Of a stretch of DNA of 31,809 nucleotides, positions 1-9,979 are shown piece after piece. The stretch covers positions 642,579 to 674,387 of the forward strand of contig BFEA01000276.1 in assembly GCA_003427395.1 (NCBI GenBank), given 5' to 3'. The notes beneath the pieces were generated by a model. It searched no databases and had not been told where the DNA came from. It saw only the letters and a list, made by a program, of their open reading frames with translations. This stretch comes from Chara braunii (lineage: Eukaryota > Streptophyta > Charophyceae > Charales > Characeae). Both the position numbers and the translations under genes were made by a program. Position 1 is the stretch's first letter. Each line of letters begins with the position of its first letter.

Positions 1-42
<42 letters not shown>

Positions 43-106
43 AAAAAAAAAAAAAAAAAAAAAAAACAAACAAACAAACAAACAAACAAACAAACAAACA
101 AACAAA
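1..106. repeat. Compound microsatellite (CT)n-(A)n-(CAAA)10
   Basis: A pure CT dinucleotide run covers roughly positions 1-35. A poly-A tract follows to about 66, then ten copies of CAAA from 67 to 106. Runs like this expand and contract by slippage and are often misassembled, so the exact length is uncertain. The A-rich part could be the decayed tail of a retroposon, but I see no element body next to it. Confidence 0.95.
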
Positions 107-1959
107 CCAGGTCGTAATGAACCCAGCAATTGTGAGAAGCTTCAACACTTTAACAACAGGAATATGCAAATTGTCTCAATGCACTCAATGCAAAACCAAT
201 CAGAATAAAGGAGGAGGACAGAAGTGAAACAAAGGTAGAGAAGCAGAAGAGAGAAGGAGGACAGTTTCACTAATAATCAATGATTAAAATTGAAACGGAT
301 CTTCAGTTCCCCGTTCTCCTTCGGGAACTTCCAACGACTCGCCACCTCACATGCTCATCCACTCTGATCACATTGATGGTCTTCTTGCAGCTGTCTGCCC
401 AGGCACCCAACCTCCAGCAAAGAAGCGCGGCTATGAAGGTTGGTGCCTTCCATTTCCAGTCCTCAAGTGCACTGCTTCAGTATCACCAACGACAACAGGC
501 AAGTCAAGGTATGCTTCCCTTACTCTCTCTCTCCCTCCCCTCACAAGTGCTGATCATGGTCTTCCTCGCCATATTCCTATCCAACGGCTATGGCGCTCAG
601 TCGCCCTTCCTAGCTTTTATGACTAAGGTCTCTCTCCTCTTCCTGGGCTGGTGCTGTCTTCGTCCTCCTTGGCGCCAGCCTCATCTTCCACCTCTAGGCC
701 AGGAGCTGGCAACTCTTCTGTAGCGTTGATGGGTATGGCCTGCCTCAGTTTGCCTCATCGAGTGGCGGAGATTTCCCAATCTGGATGGCCCAGATTTGCT
801 GTCAGGCAATATGTGCCTGGACCCATCGAGCTGGGAGTCCGCGGCTGCTTAGTGTGGACTGGGTCTTCCAGTCACAGAAGCTTCCAGACCATTTCCGCAA
901 CTTCCAAACGCAAGGGCCTTCCCTTAGGGCCCGACTTTATTTTTGTAAGCTGAGGCTTCACTTAGGGCTGCGTCAACTTTGTGGGGGCTGGCCCTGCTGG
1001 GCGCTACCGAGGCCTGATGCACAGAAGGCTTTGCTGATAGGGTAGAGGACAGAGAACGGATCGACAAAAGTTATTGTCTATTACCAGTTCTTGGACAAGG
1101 GCTGCTTCTTGGTACGGTGGCAGATCTGGAGATCCTATTGTCTATTGGATTTCGTACTGCATTCCAATCCCCAGCCAGGATGCATGCTGAAAAGGGAGGG
1201 ATAGGTGGTCCTATGGATTGCATGACTGTGGCCCTTTTGGATGCCTTGTTTCGTGCATAGACATTAATCAGTCTGCATTCCTCCTCTTTCCGCTTCAAGT
1301 CCATCAAACCACCGGTGTCGACCTGTAGAAAGGGTCTGCCGGCACACCGATCGATCCCTGTATCTCGCCCTGTGTCTGTCACCCACGGGAGGGTCGCTTG
1401 GGGCTCCCGTAACCTGTAGGGAGTGCCAGTGTGTCACGACAACAATCAAGTTAGCACAGAAAGCAAAAACGGCCAACTCGTGGAACTCGTAGACAATTTT
1501 GCCCCAAGGAATAAGTTGAACATTTATTTCAGTCCAAAATGATAGGGTCTGTCTCACTGCAACCAGTCCCAGAAATAGGGCCAATGTCTAAATCAGGGAA
1601 ATCTGTTTGTGTCCCCACCGACCGCATAGATAATCTATGTCGTATCCTCCTCCCTATCGGGTGCCATCGGTACCTGGCCCGCTGGTCCCATGGAATTGTG
1701 CTCGAGCTCTCGGTGTCAGAAGTAGATTTGCAGGCCCATTGTGGCCACAACTCGAGGTCGAGTTTTACCATAACTCCACCCTACCACTGTCCTCCTCAGA
1801 GAAGTTGGAAAGTATGCCCTTGACAGTCGTCGTGTCGGAGAGTCCCCTACCGTGCCGTAGTCGAAGTCCTGAGCGGACGCAGCTCTGGTTCAGGTGCCCG
1901 TCCCGAGTTCCGCACGGCAATGTCCTCGCCTAAGTTCTGATCAAGGTTCCCAAACGCGT
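107..1959. other. Stretch without a recognisable gene
   Basis: I translated both strands and found only short open frames with no recognisable domain. The sequence is of mixed composition. Between about 875 and 1030 it shares short blocks, in the same order, with the LTRs at 10246-11169 and 17959-18885, for example a CAGAAGCTTCC word and a CTTCACTTAGGGC word followed by a CGAGGCCT word. That may be a rearranged relic of a related LTR. Nothing else is identifiable. Confidence 0.5.
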
Positions 1960-2686
1960 CCCGGTCAAATCCCACAGCGTGCCCGGTAGTCCCATCTCAA
2001 TGAAGTCCCAGCCTGCGTCCCATAGTTTCGTAGTCCCTGGTCAATAAAATCCTTCATTCCCTGGTCAATAGAGCTCCGCGGTCCCGGTCTACGAGGTCAT
2101 GTCGTCCCGTCTAGACTCCGGGCCCGTGCCTCGGCCCAAGGTCTCGCCCTGTCTGCCGCTGAGTCCCGTAATCCCGGTCCAATCCCAAAGCCCCGGCTTG
2201 CCTGGCCTGGGCCTCGTAATTCCTGTCTGATCAAAGTCCTGACTTGCGTGACCTGGGCCCCGTAATTCCGGTCTGATCAAAGTCCTGGCGTACGGAGGTC
2301 CCGTAGTCCCTGTTCACGTTCCGATGGGGGCCCCGGTCCGCAGAGGTCCCGTAGTCCCTGTTCAAGCTCAAAGTCCCGCCTTGTCCAGTCGCCATGCGTG
2401 TGCTGGCGTGTTAGCGTGCACCCGTGCGCGCCTCCTTCTCCCGGCTTGCCTGACCTGGGCCTCGTAATTCCTGTCTGATCAAAGTCCTGACTTGCGTGAC
2501 CTGGGCCTCGTAATTCCGGTCTGATCAAAGTCCTGGCTTACAGAGGTCCCATAGTCCCTGTTCACGTTCCGATCGGGGCCCCGGTTCGCAGAGGTCCCGT
2601 AGTCCCTGTTCAAGCTCAAAGTCCCGCCTTGTCCCGTCGCCTTGCGTGTGCTGACGTGTTAGCGCGCACCCGTGCGCCTCCTTCCC
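1960..2686. repeat. GTCCC-rich degenerate tandem array with a 248-bp direct duplication
   Basis: The words GTCCCGTAGTCCC, CCTGTTCAAG and CTGATCAAAGTCCTG recur throughout. The clearest structure is a direct tandem duplication with a 248-bp offset: the segment starting at 2193 (CCGGCTTGCCTGGCCTGGGC) restarts at 2441 and runs to about 2686 with scattered substitutions. Inside each copy a shorter unit of about 46 bp (from TTGCCTG to AAGTCCTG) is itself repeated twice. This is a hierarchical minisatellite. No protein or RNA gene is evident, and the short open frames here simply translate the repeats. Confidence 0.85.
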
Positions 2687-3180
2687 AGTTCAGCGCGGCT
2701 CGCCCGCCAGCGCTCGCCCGTGGGTGCCGCAATCCCCCTGCGCCCGTGGGCTCACGCGTGGTGCGCGGCTGGTGCGAGAACCTGTGTGCACAATCGGGCG
2801 TCTATGCTTGTGGTTGCGCGCTCGCGCACGTGATGCGCGTGCTCTCGCGTAGCCTTCCCGCTAGCGCGCAGGTGTGTGCGCGTCCTCCCGCAGCCTTCCT
2901 CGTTGGCCTGCTAGTGCGCGCGCGTATGTGTGATCGCGCACGCGTCTGTGCGCAGCTGTGCGCGACTATGAGTGTGGCTCCGCGCGGGTGTGCGCTTGTG
3001 CGCTCGACTGCATGCGATCTTGCGCACGTCTGTGCGACCGTGCACGCGTCTGAGTGCGGGTGTGCGCCCGTGTCCGGTCGTGAGTGACTATGGTGCGCGC
3101 ATGCGCGCCGGTGTCAGATCGTACCTGTAGCTATGGCGCGCATGTGCTTGCCCGCGCGCGGCTATGGTGCATACGTGCGC
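2640..3180. repeat. CpG-rich alternating purine/pyrimidine stretch
   Basis: About 540 bp is dominated by GTGCGC, GCGCGC and TGTGCG words. It includes a perfect 14-bp palindrome at 3095-3108 (GCGCGCATGCGCGC). Such alternating GC/GT sequence is of the kind known to favour left-handed DNA under supercoiling. It also has very high CpG density, which is unusual for silenced, methylated plant repeats because methylated CpG tends to decay. The 152-codon open frame here is low-complexity (Ala/Arg/Cys rich) and I do not regard it as a gene. Confidence 0.6.
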
Positions 3181-4454
3181 CTCCCTGACCGATCCCTTTT
3201 CCACCTTACCTCCTCGTTAATGCGCCTTGCTGCCCCTCGTCTCCTCCGGGAGTCTCCTCCCTTGGTGCGCCTGTAAGTACGCCTGTCCCAAGTTTCCTGC
3301 TGTCTCGTGAGCTAGCATAGTCATACCAGCTTCGTGCGCCTCCGGGATGTCCCCTGATCCCGAGCCCGGTTGGGCTTATATAGTTTGCCGGGCCCTTTTC
3401 GGAGTGAGCCTCAACACCCGCATGCCTCCAGGCTGCCGACAAGTTGCAGCACCCAGTACCATGGCTCTCTCCGAGCCTACGCCCGGGCCTATTTGGGCCC
3501 CCCAAAAGGTTTCAGCGATAGGAGCCATTTTGTCGGGTACCGGGCCTTTTGCAGCGCCCCGGTACCAGGGCTCTTTCCGAACCTAAGCCCGAGCCTGTCC
3601 AGGCTCTATTGGTCTCCACGCGACAGGTACCAAGCCTCATCAAATTTCGCAGGGCCCGGATCCCGGAATTAATAATTTTATGGACTGAGGACTGAGGGCC
3701 CTTTTCTCAGCCTTAGGCCCCGCAGCCTCCCTTTAGGCTTCACTTACTGCCCCAATGTCAAGGCCCCAAGCGCGCCCACGCAACGGTTTCCCTTTCTTGA
3801 GCCCGTGGTGAACTTCGGGTGTTACCGGCCCTTAGTCTGCCTGAAGGCTCGTCTCAAGAGCCCTGCGCTCACTCTTGTCAGGCACATCGCCCCGCACCAG
3901 TGTGAGTTCGGCCCTCTAGCTCTTGTTCCTCATCCGGAGCCTCCAGTGTTTCCTCTGTCGTTGTCGTGCTTTTATGTCTTGACAGCGATAGGCCCCTATA
4001 GTGTCCATAGAAGAATGCTCACTCAGAGCTCATGGTTCCATTTTTTCCTGACGTCTCGGCCTTGACACCCATGGCGTGGATCTGATATCACAACTCTTCG
4101 ATGTCGGCTGTGATCCCATCAGGTAAAACAGCTAGATCCGGTTCTCGCCAAGTGTTATCATCAAGGAAGTAAAGGGCGGCGTAAGGCTAGAGCTGCCCGA
4201 CACCGGTCCTCCAAAGCCTATTTTGGCAAGCCTAAAAGTTGAAACAACCGAATGGTACTGGTCCCGGGAATATTTGAGCTGGTGCTGGAACTGGCCTAGT
4301 GTGTGCCAAGTGACAGCTGCGCAGCGTGCTCATCCTTTTTTATTTTTTTCTCCGCTGTTATTGTGTTCCTACCTTTTTCTTTTCTGTCCCACCCACAGCC
4401 CCCAAGTGCGAATCCACTTGGAATGAGATGAGTAACACAGCTCATGGCATACTC
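3181..4454. other. Stretch without a recognisable gene
   Basis: There are GGGCCC and CCGGTACC-rich blocks between about 3370 and 3720, and a TATA-like TTATATAG near 3375. The minus strand near 4085-4098 has a weak match to an initiator-tRNA-type primer site (TGATATCAGATCC), but no LTR or gag is visible next to it. I cannot support a gene. Confidence 0.5.
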
Positions 4455-4466
4455 ACACTAGGACTT
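4455..4466. repeat. Target-site duplication, left copy (U6 retrocopy)
   Basis: The 12-mer ACACTAGGACTT occurs here and again, perfectly, at 4589-4600. The two copies exactly bracket the U6-like sequence and its A-rich tail. This is the expected mark of LINE-type target-primed insertion. Confidence 0.85.
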
Positions 4467-4590
4467 CTCTTTTTGCCTTTTTTATTTTATTTTATTTGGA
4501 TCATTTCTCGATTTATGAGTGTCATCTTCGCACAGGGGTCTTGCTAATCCCCTCCGTACTGCTCCAATTTTAACGGATGTCGCGAAGGAC
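4467..4590 (-). pseudogene. U6 snRNA retropseudogene with A-rich tail
   Basis: Read on the minus strand from about 4590 to 4494, this follows the spliceosomal U6 snRNA almost from end to end. It has the 5' stem (CCTTCG...GACATCCG), the TAAAATTGGA block, GATTAGCA with the AGC triad, GATGACAC, and the 3' AAATCGAGAAATG block ending in ATCCAAAT. It differs from functional U6 in key places: the ACAGAGA box reads ACGGAGG and a terminal T-run is absent. Instead the body continues into an A-rich tail (AAATAAAATAAAATAAAAAA...) to 4467. Perfect 12-bp direct repeats flank body plus tail. I see no upstream snRNA promoter (USE/TATA) to the right. The tail and duplication show insertion by reverse transcription, very likely using LINE machinery. 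Confidence 0.88.
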
Positions 4591-4600
4591 ACTAGGACTT
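4589..4600. repeat. Target-site duplication, right copy (U6 retrocopy)
   Basis: This is the second perfect copy of ACACTAGGACTT. Its last bases on the minus strand (GT) coincide with the first nucleotides expected for U6, so the junction overlaps the 5' end by about 2 nt. Confidence 0.85.
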
Positions 4601-5739
4601 TTTTCGTTTTTCTTGTTTCTCTCATTTCTTTTTGACAGCTGTAAGGACCTGCCAAACACGGACTGAGACACACAGCTGATGTTTGAGTTTTGCCAATGGA
4701 ATGTATGCCTTGCTGAGGTTCCCACTTGTTGCTGAGCTTTCTAAGTCTGTGTGTGTGCGTGCTTGCTGGTCTGCATGCCTGTCTGAGTGCTTGTCGGCTT
4801 GAGTGTGTATGTGACCCACGAGGGTACTCGTCTGTACGGGAGGCCCGCAGGGCCGGTACTTACCTGTGGCCGTGACATTTAGGGTTGCAGCGGCGAAAAC
4901 ACTCCAGTGGCGGGGAAAGAGGCCTGCAACACTTAGAGCAGTGGGAAAACACTCAAGTCGCAGGTAGGCCGGTACCACACGAAGTAGAGGTAGATGTGCC
5001 GGGTACTCGAGGCCGAGCAGATGAAGACTTGCCCAGTAGTCGTAGGCTGGGTCTAGGCGGGTACCAGTCCAACCAGTCTGACTCTAGGGCCTGTACGTGC
5101 AATATCAGAGTCTGCAATGATGTTTCCCTTCGAAAGGGAGGAGGTACTGGTTGTTGGGAGGCCACGCGGCCTGGAAGTGACCGCCCGAGAGGCAAGAACA
5201 CCACTATATCCCCAGGAGGCGCGAAGTGCTCCTCCTCAATGTCTGTGTGCAACCTTGGCGACACACTGGTTGGAGCGCTGGCTGGAGCAGCGCTGCTGGG
5301 GAAGAAGGAGCACCCAGCTCCCCACCTTGGCTATGGTGGAGGAGCACGGGCCTGAGGAGGAAGAAGACAAGGTCTAGGAGGAAGGGGGAGCCCCAGTGGT
5401 ACTTACCTGGCTATGGTGGTTGCCATCTTCATCACCTGGTGGGCGCTGCATCTGGAAGGCCCCAGTTGGGGTAGAGCTACACCAAGAAGCTTCGAGGCAG
5501 AGTCAGGCATGGCGGCCTGAGCTAGAGCAGCCATAACTGCTTTGAGTTGTCTTGAGCACATCAGGGCAAGGCCCTAGCAGTCCGCCATAGCCTCGGCCTT
5601 CAGGAAGAGGAAGGAGAAGGGTGACCATGGCTATGGTGGACCTCATGTTGTATCTGCAGTAGAAGAGGGATTCAGACATTGATTCTGGTTCAGCCATTCC
5701 ACATTATTAATATTATGATTTGTTGCGTATAAAGAGGGG
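4601..5739. other. Stretch without a recognisable gene
   Basis: No conserved coding region is recognisable on either strand. Minus-strand splice-donor-like words CAGGTAAGTAC occur near 4857-4867 and 5398-5408, and GGCTATGGTGG words recur (5329, 5410, 5629). These could belong to introns of an unrecognised gene or to a repeat, but no exon can be supported. The truncated Gypsy pol begins at the right edge. Confidence 0.45.
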
Positions 5740-6138
5740 AGGAGAAAAGGTCGGTATGGACTGGGGAGGGGCAGTAGGGGCCACACTCCACTTGAGAGAG
5801 CATGAGTGCAGCCTCCCTAGTCCGTCAGGCGAGGTTAAGACAGCCTGTCTGTTCCATGTGTTAGGAGTAGATAACTCGTTGGCACATTGTTGTCTCGGTG
5901 CTCCCGCGTTCGCGCGATTAGTGAAAAAGGAGCAGTTAGAGGATTAGGTCTTTGTAGTGTATGTCAGACCTGTCACTGAGCCTAAGGAAGAGGTGACTTC
6001 CACAGATCCAGCCATTGCCAAGCTGCTGGAAGAATTCAAAGACTTATCTGAGCCGCTGACAGGAGTAGTGCCGCGCCGATCCAGCACAGGATAGAGATAC
6101 AGCCTGGCAGTCGAACTCCTAAGGGAGCAGTCTACAGG
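5740..6138 (+). pseudogene. Gypsy protease C-terminus and RT-proximal linker (broken)
   Basis: Frame 2 from about 5740 encodes the end of the aspartic protease domain (GMDW motif) and a linker typical of Gypsy pol (SLAHCCLGAPAFARLVKKEQ and PAIAKLLEEFKDLSEP). A TAG at 5945-5947 interrupts it. Near 6070, after GVVPR, the frame is lost by what looks like a single-base deletion, and the continuation (PIQHRIEIQPGSRTPKGAVY) is found in frame 1, running directly into the RT domain at 6139. The protease active-site D-S/T-G lies upstream of the truncation and is missing. Confidence 0.75.
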
Positions 6139-7617
6139 ATGTCCCCTAGAGAGTTAGAGGAGTTGCGCAAGCAGTTGGACGAGCTCCTTGAGAAGGGTTG
6201 GATTAGGAGTTCATCTCCTTTTGGAGCACCTGTCTTGTTTGTCCCCAAGAAGGAAGGCGAGTTGCACATGTGTATAAACTACAGGGGTCTGAATGCTATC
6301 ACAGTCCAGAATGTTGAACCACTGCCCAGGATCGACGATCTTTTAGATCGGGTGCAGGGTTGTAAGTATTTCTCCAAGATAGATTTGAAGTCTGGTTATC
6401 ATCAGATAGAGGTCCATCCTGATGACCAGTACAAGATTGCGTTCCGGACTAGGTACGGGCATTACGAATTTATAGTGATGCCCTTTGGACTGACCAATGT
6501 GCCAGCGACATTTCAGCGATGTATGAATGATCTATTCAGGCCTTGGTTAGATAGGTTCGTCGTAGTATATTTAGACGACATCCTAGTTTTCAGTAGGACC
6601 CTCCAGGAGCACCAGGGTCATCTGAGGCAGGTCTTGGAGAAGCTCAGAGAAGCTAACTTCAAGATCAACGCGAAGAAGTGCGAGTGGGCCAAGACACAAG
6701 TTTTGTACTTGGGCCACGTATTCGACGGGAATGGAATCAAACCTGAGGACACTAAGATAGCGGCAATTAGAGACTGGACGACACCCCGCACATTGACAGA
6801 GTTGCGGTCGTTTCAGGGCCTAGCCATTTATTATAGGAAGTTTGTGAGGAACTTCTCTACTATCGCCGTTCCCTTGCGCAGGTTGCTCAAGAAAGAGGCA
6901 ATCTGGCAATGGGATAAAGACTGTACGTCTGCGCTAAAGAAACTAAAGCGCGCGTTGATAGAGTATCCTGTCCTCAAGGTCGCAGATCCGTCTTTGCCAT
7001 TTGTCGTCACCACGGACGCGAGTCAGTATGGAATAGGCGCCGTGCTGCAGCAAGATGACGACAATGGCTACAGACCCGTAGAGTTCATGTCAGCGAGGAT
7101 GCCCTCAGAGAAGGTTGCTACCTCGACGTACTAGAGAGAACTCTACGCTCTCAGGCAGGCTTTAAAGCACTGGAAGCATTACCTGCTTGGGAGGCAGTTC
7201 AAAGTGTATTCAGACCACGAAACGCTTAGATGGTTAAAGACACAGGCCAAGATGACACCTAAGTTGACTAGGTGAGCCGCTGATATAGACCAGTATGACT
7301 TCGAGCTCAAGCCAATGAAGGGCAAGTAGAATGTAGTTGCGGATGCTCTAAGTAGGAGATCAGACTACTTTGGAGCAATAGTTCACTATCTGGATATAGG
7401 GAATGACCTGCATGAGAAGGTTAAACAGGCGTATGCGCATGACCCTATCTATAGTGACCTCCTCAAGAGAGTCAAGGAGACCCCAGCGACTAAGCCAGAT
7501 TACCGCACTACAGAGGGTTTGTTATTCAAGAAGACTGATGTAGTAGACCGCCTATGTGTTCCCAAGGGTGAGGAGATCCGTAGTGTGATCCTAGGGGAAT
7601 GCCATGATACAGAGGGA
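6139..7617 (+). pseudogene. Gypsy reverse transcriptase and RNase H
   Basis: This would copy element RNA into DNA. From the ATG at 6139, RT motifs appear in order: LFVPKKEG (about residues 33-40), [12 protein letters not shown] with catalytic D82, MPFGLTNVPATFQ (114-126), and the intact YLDD active site at 144-147. LGHVFDGNGIKPED follows. RNase H begins around residue 290 (TTDASQYGIGAVLQ) and continues past the first stop. In-frame stops lie at 7132-7134 (TAG in the STYERELYAL-type motif), 7273-7275 (TGA) and 7327-7329 (TAG, just before NVVADALSRR). RT itself is uninterrupted. I chose 6139 only as the first Met in the surviving frame. In the intact element it would be one polyprotein. Confidence 0.9.
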
Positions 7618-8955
7618 TACTTCAGTTGGCAAAAGACTTTAGCCAATCTTATGCACGCTTACACATGGCCAGGAATGTACTTCAGTTGGCAAAAGACTTT
7701 AGCCAATCTTATGCACGCTTACACATGGCCAGGAATGAAAAACGACTGCATAGAGTATGTCCGCAGTTGTAAAGTTCGTCAGAGGAACAAGACTACTACG
7801 CGTGCCCCTCTAGGTCTTCTCAGACCCTTGCCCATTCCAGACCAGCCTGGAGACTCAGTCTCCATTGACTTCATGGATGCCGGTGTCAAGAGTAGGCACG
7901 GCAAGAGCCAAGTCATGGTCGTAGTTGATAGATTTAGCAAGTATGTTATTTTTGTTCCTTTGCCTGCGGAGGCACGCACAGAGTTAGTAATCCAAAAGTT
8001 TTTCGATTTTTGGGTTAGTGAACATGGAGTCCCGTTGTCCATTGTTAGCGATAGAGATAGTCGCTTCACCAGCCAGAACTGGCAGGAAATGATGAAAGTT
8101 TATGGGTCAAAGTTGATGATGTCGTCTGGCCGCCATCCAGAGACTAACGGTCAGACAGAGCAGATGAACAAGATCCTGCAACAAGTTTTGCGCATGTACA
8201 TTAGACCCGATCAGACCAACTGGGACAAGATGTTACCCAAGGTAGCCAGTGCATGCAATAACAGCATGCATTTGTCCACATGTTGCACTCCCAACGAGTT
8301 GCACAAGTCCTTTAGACCACGTAGACCGTTTGAAGGACTGAACCGGGATTAGATTCACAGGCTACCGTTGGGTACCAGGGAGTTAGCGATACAGCACGAG
8401 AAAGAGATAGCGACTGTTGTTGAGAACCTCAGGAAGGCCCAACACCGGATGATAGAACAGGCTAATAAGCACCGTCGCCCATCATAGTTTCAGGTAGGCG
8501 ACCTGGTCTGTGTCAAATCGAAAGAGTTTGCACCTGAGGAGAACATCTCGCAGAAGTTACTGCCCGCGTATAGAGGACCGTGGCCAGTTCTAGAAGTAAA
8601 GGGCGGAGAGGATGGGTCGTCCTACACAATAGCGATACCAACACACCTCCACACCTACCCAGTCTTTCACGCATCAAAGTTGCTTCCGTGTGTCACAAGT
8701 CAACAGTTTCCATCTAGACGCTCCATGATCCCTCCAGACATGGACGGAAGATATGACATTGACGGCATTGTAGGTGAAGATGTGTTTAGAACAGGAGGTA
8801 GAGGTCGTCCGCAAAAGCAGTATAAAGTCTGGTTTGCATATCAGGAACCGGAAGATGACCGCTGGTTCACCAGATCAGAACTTCTAGAAACAGCTCCTGA
8901 TATAGTTAGAGCCTACGAGAGAGATCAGAGAGGCAAAGGTCCTACCTTGGACTGA
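7519..8955 (+). pseudogene. Gypsy integrase with chromodomain-like tail
   Basis: Integrase would insert the cDNA into the genome. The N-terminal HHCC zinc region is damaged: the usual His in the G-H-F-G-W position is Tyr (GYFSWQKT), the last Cys of C-x2-C is Arg (SCKVRQRNK), and the 60-bp duplication lies between. The catalytic DDE set is visible: D in SIDFMD, D in VSDRDSRFT, E in NGQTEQMN. Stops at 8350-8352 (TAG) and 8485-8487 (TAG) break the C-terminal part. The region continues in the same frame through GDLVCVKSKEFAPEENIS and LHTYPVFHASKLLP to a chromodomain-like end (QYKVWFAYQEPEDDRWFTRS...LETAPDIVRAYE), stopping at 8953-8955. Confidence 0.88.
7618..7737 (+). repeat. Perfect 60-bp tandem duplication in integrase
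   Basis: The 60-bp segment beginning TACTTCAGTTGGCAAAAGAC at 7618 is repeated immediately at 7678 with no visible substitution. It is in frame and doubles 20 residues (YFSWQKTLANLMHAYTWPGM) of the zinc-binding region. The identity implies a very recent slippage event or an assembly artefact. Confidence 0.95.
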
Positions 8956-9201
8956 GTTATTCTCGGAGGACTGCGAATTTAGGCGGGAGTGAAACGGTAT
9001 TCACCAGTTTGCAGTAGCTGATGCAGATCCCAGGGCTCGATCCCTAGTCCCAACCTTACCCGTGTACAGTACCTGTGTCGCCCGGTAGAGTTGAACCCGC
9101 GACCTGTGTATTTTTAACAGTTCATAGGTTGTCATAGGGTCCATAGGTAGCAGGGGTTCGATCTGTAGACCTGTCGGATAGGAGTCCCAGTCAGGTCTAA
9201 A

Positions 9202-9294
9202 GGTCGTAGCTGTAGCCTTCTCGAAGAGTCAGGGTCGTAGCTGCTACAGTCCGGAAGGGTCAAAGTCGTAGCTGCTACAGTACCGAAAGGCCAA
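9202..9294 (+). repeat. Three 31-bp tandem units in the putative U3
   Basis: GTCGTAGCTG cores recur at 9203, 9234 and 9265 with exact 31-bp spacing. The second and third share the 17-mer GTCGTAGCTGCTACAGT. Short tandem units upstream of a TATA box are a common enhancer arrangement in LTRs. The regulatory role is inferred. Confidence 0.7.
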
Positions 9295-9509
9295 GTCCAC
9301 AGCCTTCCGGAAGGTCCGAGTAGTGGCCTTTCGGAGTGTCCCACACTTGAATTGAGGCAAGCGCGCAAGTGGCGAGGCTAGTGGTGGAGTTTGCCCATGC
9401 AGAGTCAGCAGTCCCAGTCCTAGGCAGTCCGGTCCAGTCAAGCAAGTACCGCATGGGACTGTGTACACATCGGGCCTGGAAAAGGGGCCAGACCAACGCA
9501 CTGCAGAAG

Positions 9510-9516
9510 TATAAAT
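9510..9516 (+). promoter_or_regulatory. TATA box of the putative LTR
   Basis: TATAAAT lies about 230 bp downstream of the 31-bp repeats and inside the proposed LTR, a position consistent with the U3/R border. No transcription start can be read directly. Confidence 0.4.
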
Positions 9517-9979
9517 CAAGAGGCAGCGCCCAGCCATTCATTCATTCCTGTGTGAGCCATGCGGAAGCGCTGCCACAGCGACTTGTGCAAGGAGGTCTGC
9601 AGTGAGCCCGAGGACGAAGTGGGCAAGAGAGACGAAGCTTAGTCATAGCGATAGGGTAGAGGCGGCCATAGCCGCCATAGCTGTAGTTGGTGTTCAGCGT
9701 GTGAGTGTGTGAGAGTGAGTAGAGTGTTGTGCGTGGGATATCCAGGGTGATCCAGGGCATGCGAACAGAGAGTTGTATGGGCGCTGTGACGCCATAGCCA
9801 TTGGAAGTGAACTCATATTCGGGTTGCCATATCTCTGAGTACTGAGTGGGTGCATGTCGCCAGTTTGCCGCGCATGTTTGCATGCATCTAAAGTGTGAAT
9901 GAAAGCGAGTCTGATTGCACAAATTATAAAATTAAAAAAAAAACTTTTTGGTTTTCGTGCAAAGCCTGCCATGCAAGCA

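Larger units (their letters stand above)
5740..9979 (+). mobile_element. 5'-truncated Ty3/Gypsy retrotransposon with probable 3' LTR
   Basis: The element starts abruptly inside the protease region (a GMDW remnant near 5757) and lacks gag and a 5' LTR. It then has reverse transcriptase, RNase H, integrase and a chromodomain-like tail ending at 8955. A purine-rich AGGCGGGAG tract at 8981-8989 follows, then a probable LTR from 8990. Six in-frame stops and one frameshift make it non-functional. Its family is related to, but distinct from, the minus-strand Gypsy at 10246-18885, as the RT and integrase sequences differ widely. Confidence 0.85.
8990..9979 (+). repeat. Probable LTR of the plus-strand Gypsy element
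   Basis: No second copy is in the window, so this rests on position and signals. A purine-rich tract (AGGCGGGAG, 8981-8989) sits 25 bp after the pol stop and abuts a TG at 8990. A U3-like region holds three tandem units of 31 bp starting at 9203, 9234 and 9265 (GTCGTAGCTG cores), and a TATA box (TATAAAT) lies at 9510-9516. The proposed end is CA at 9978-9979. The right boundary is a guess that depends on the PBS-like sequence at 9981. Confidence 0.4.

Noticed and set aside
280-723. 147-codon plus-strand open frame
   Set aside because: There is no recognisable domain, splice context or codon pattern. The Ser/Leu/Pro-rich content reflects pyrimidine-rich DNA.
2629-3087. 152-codon plus-strand open frame
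   Set aside because: It lies wholly in CpG-rich alternating sequence and is a low-complexity Ala/Arg/Cys translation with no domain. Low stop density is expected from the base composition.
4072-4100. Minus-strand TGATATCAGATCC as a primer-binding site of another LTR element
   Set aside because: It matches the initiator-Met primer site only partly, and neither an LTR to the right nor gag/pol to the left could be found.
4857-5408. Two minus-strand consensus splice donors (CAGGTAAGTAC) suggesting a host gene
   Set aside because: The donors are good, but the frames before them have no recognisable protein and no matching acceptors stand out. The words also recur as part of a local repeat.
7132-8487. 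Stop-codon reassignment, as most in-frame stops in the plus-strand Gypsy are TAG
   Set aside because: TGA also occurs, TAG replaces several different residues (Glu, Tyr, Ser and others), the zinc residues are also mutated, and the Dicer-like exon has no internal TAG. Ordinary decay explains it.
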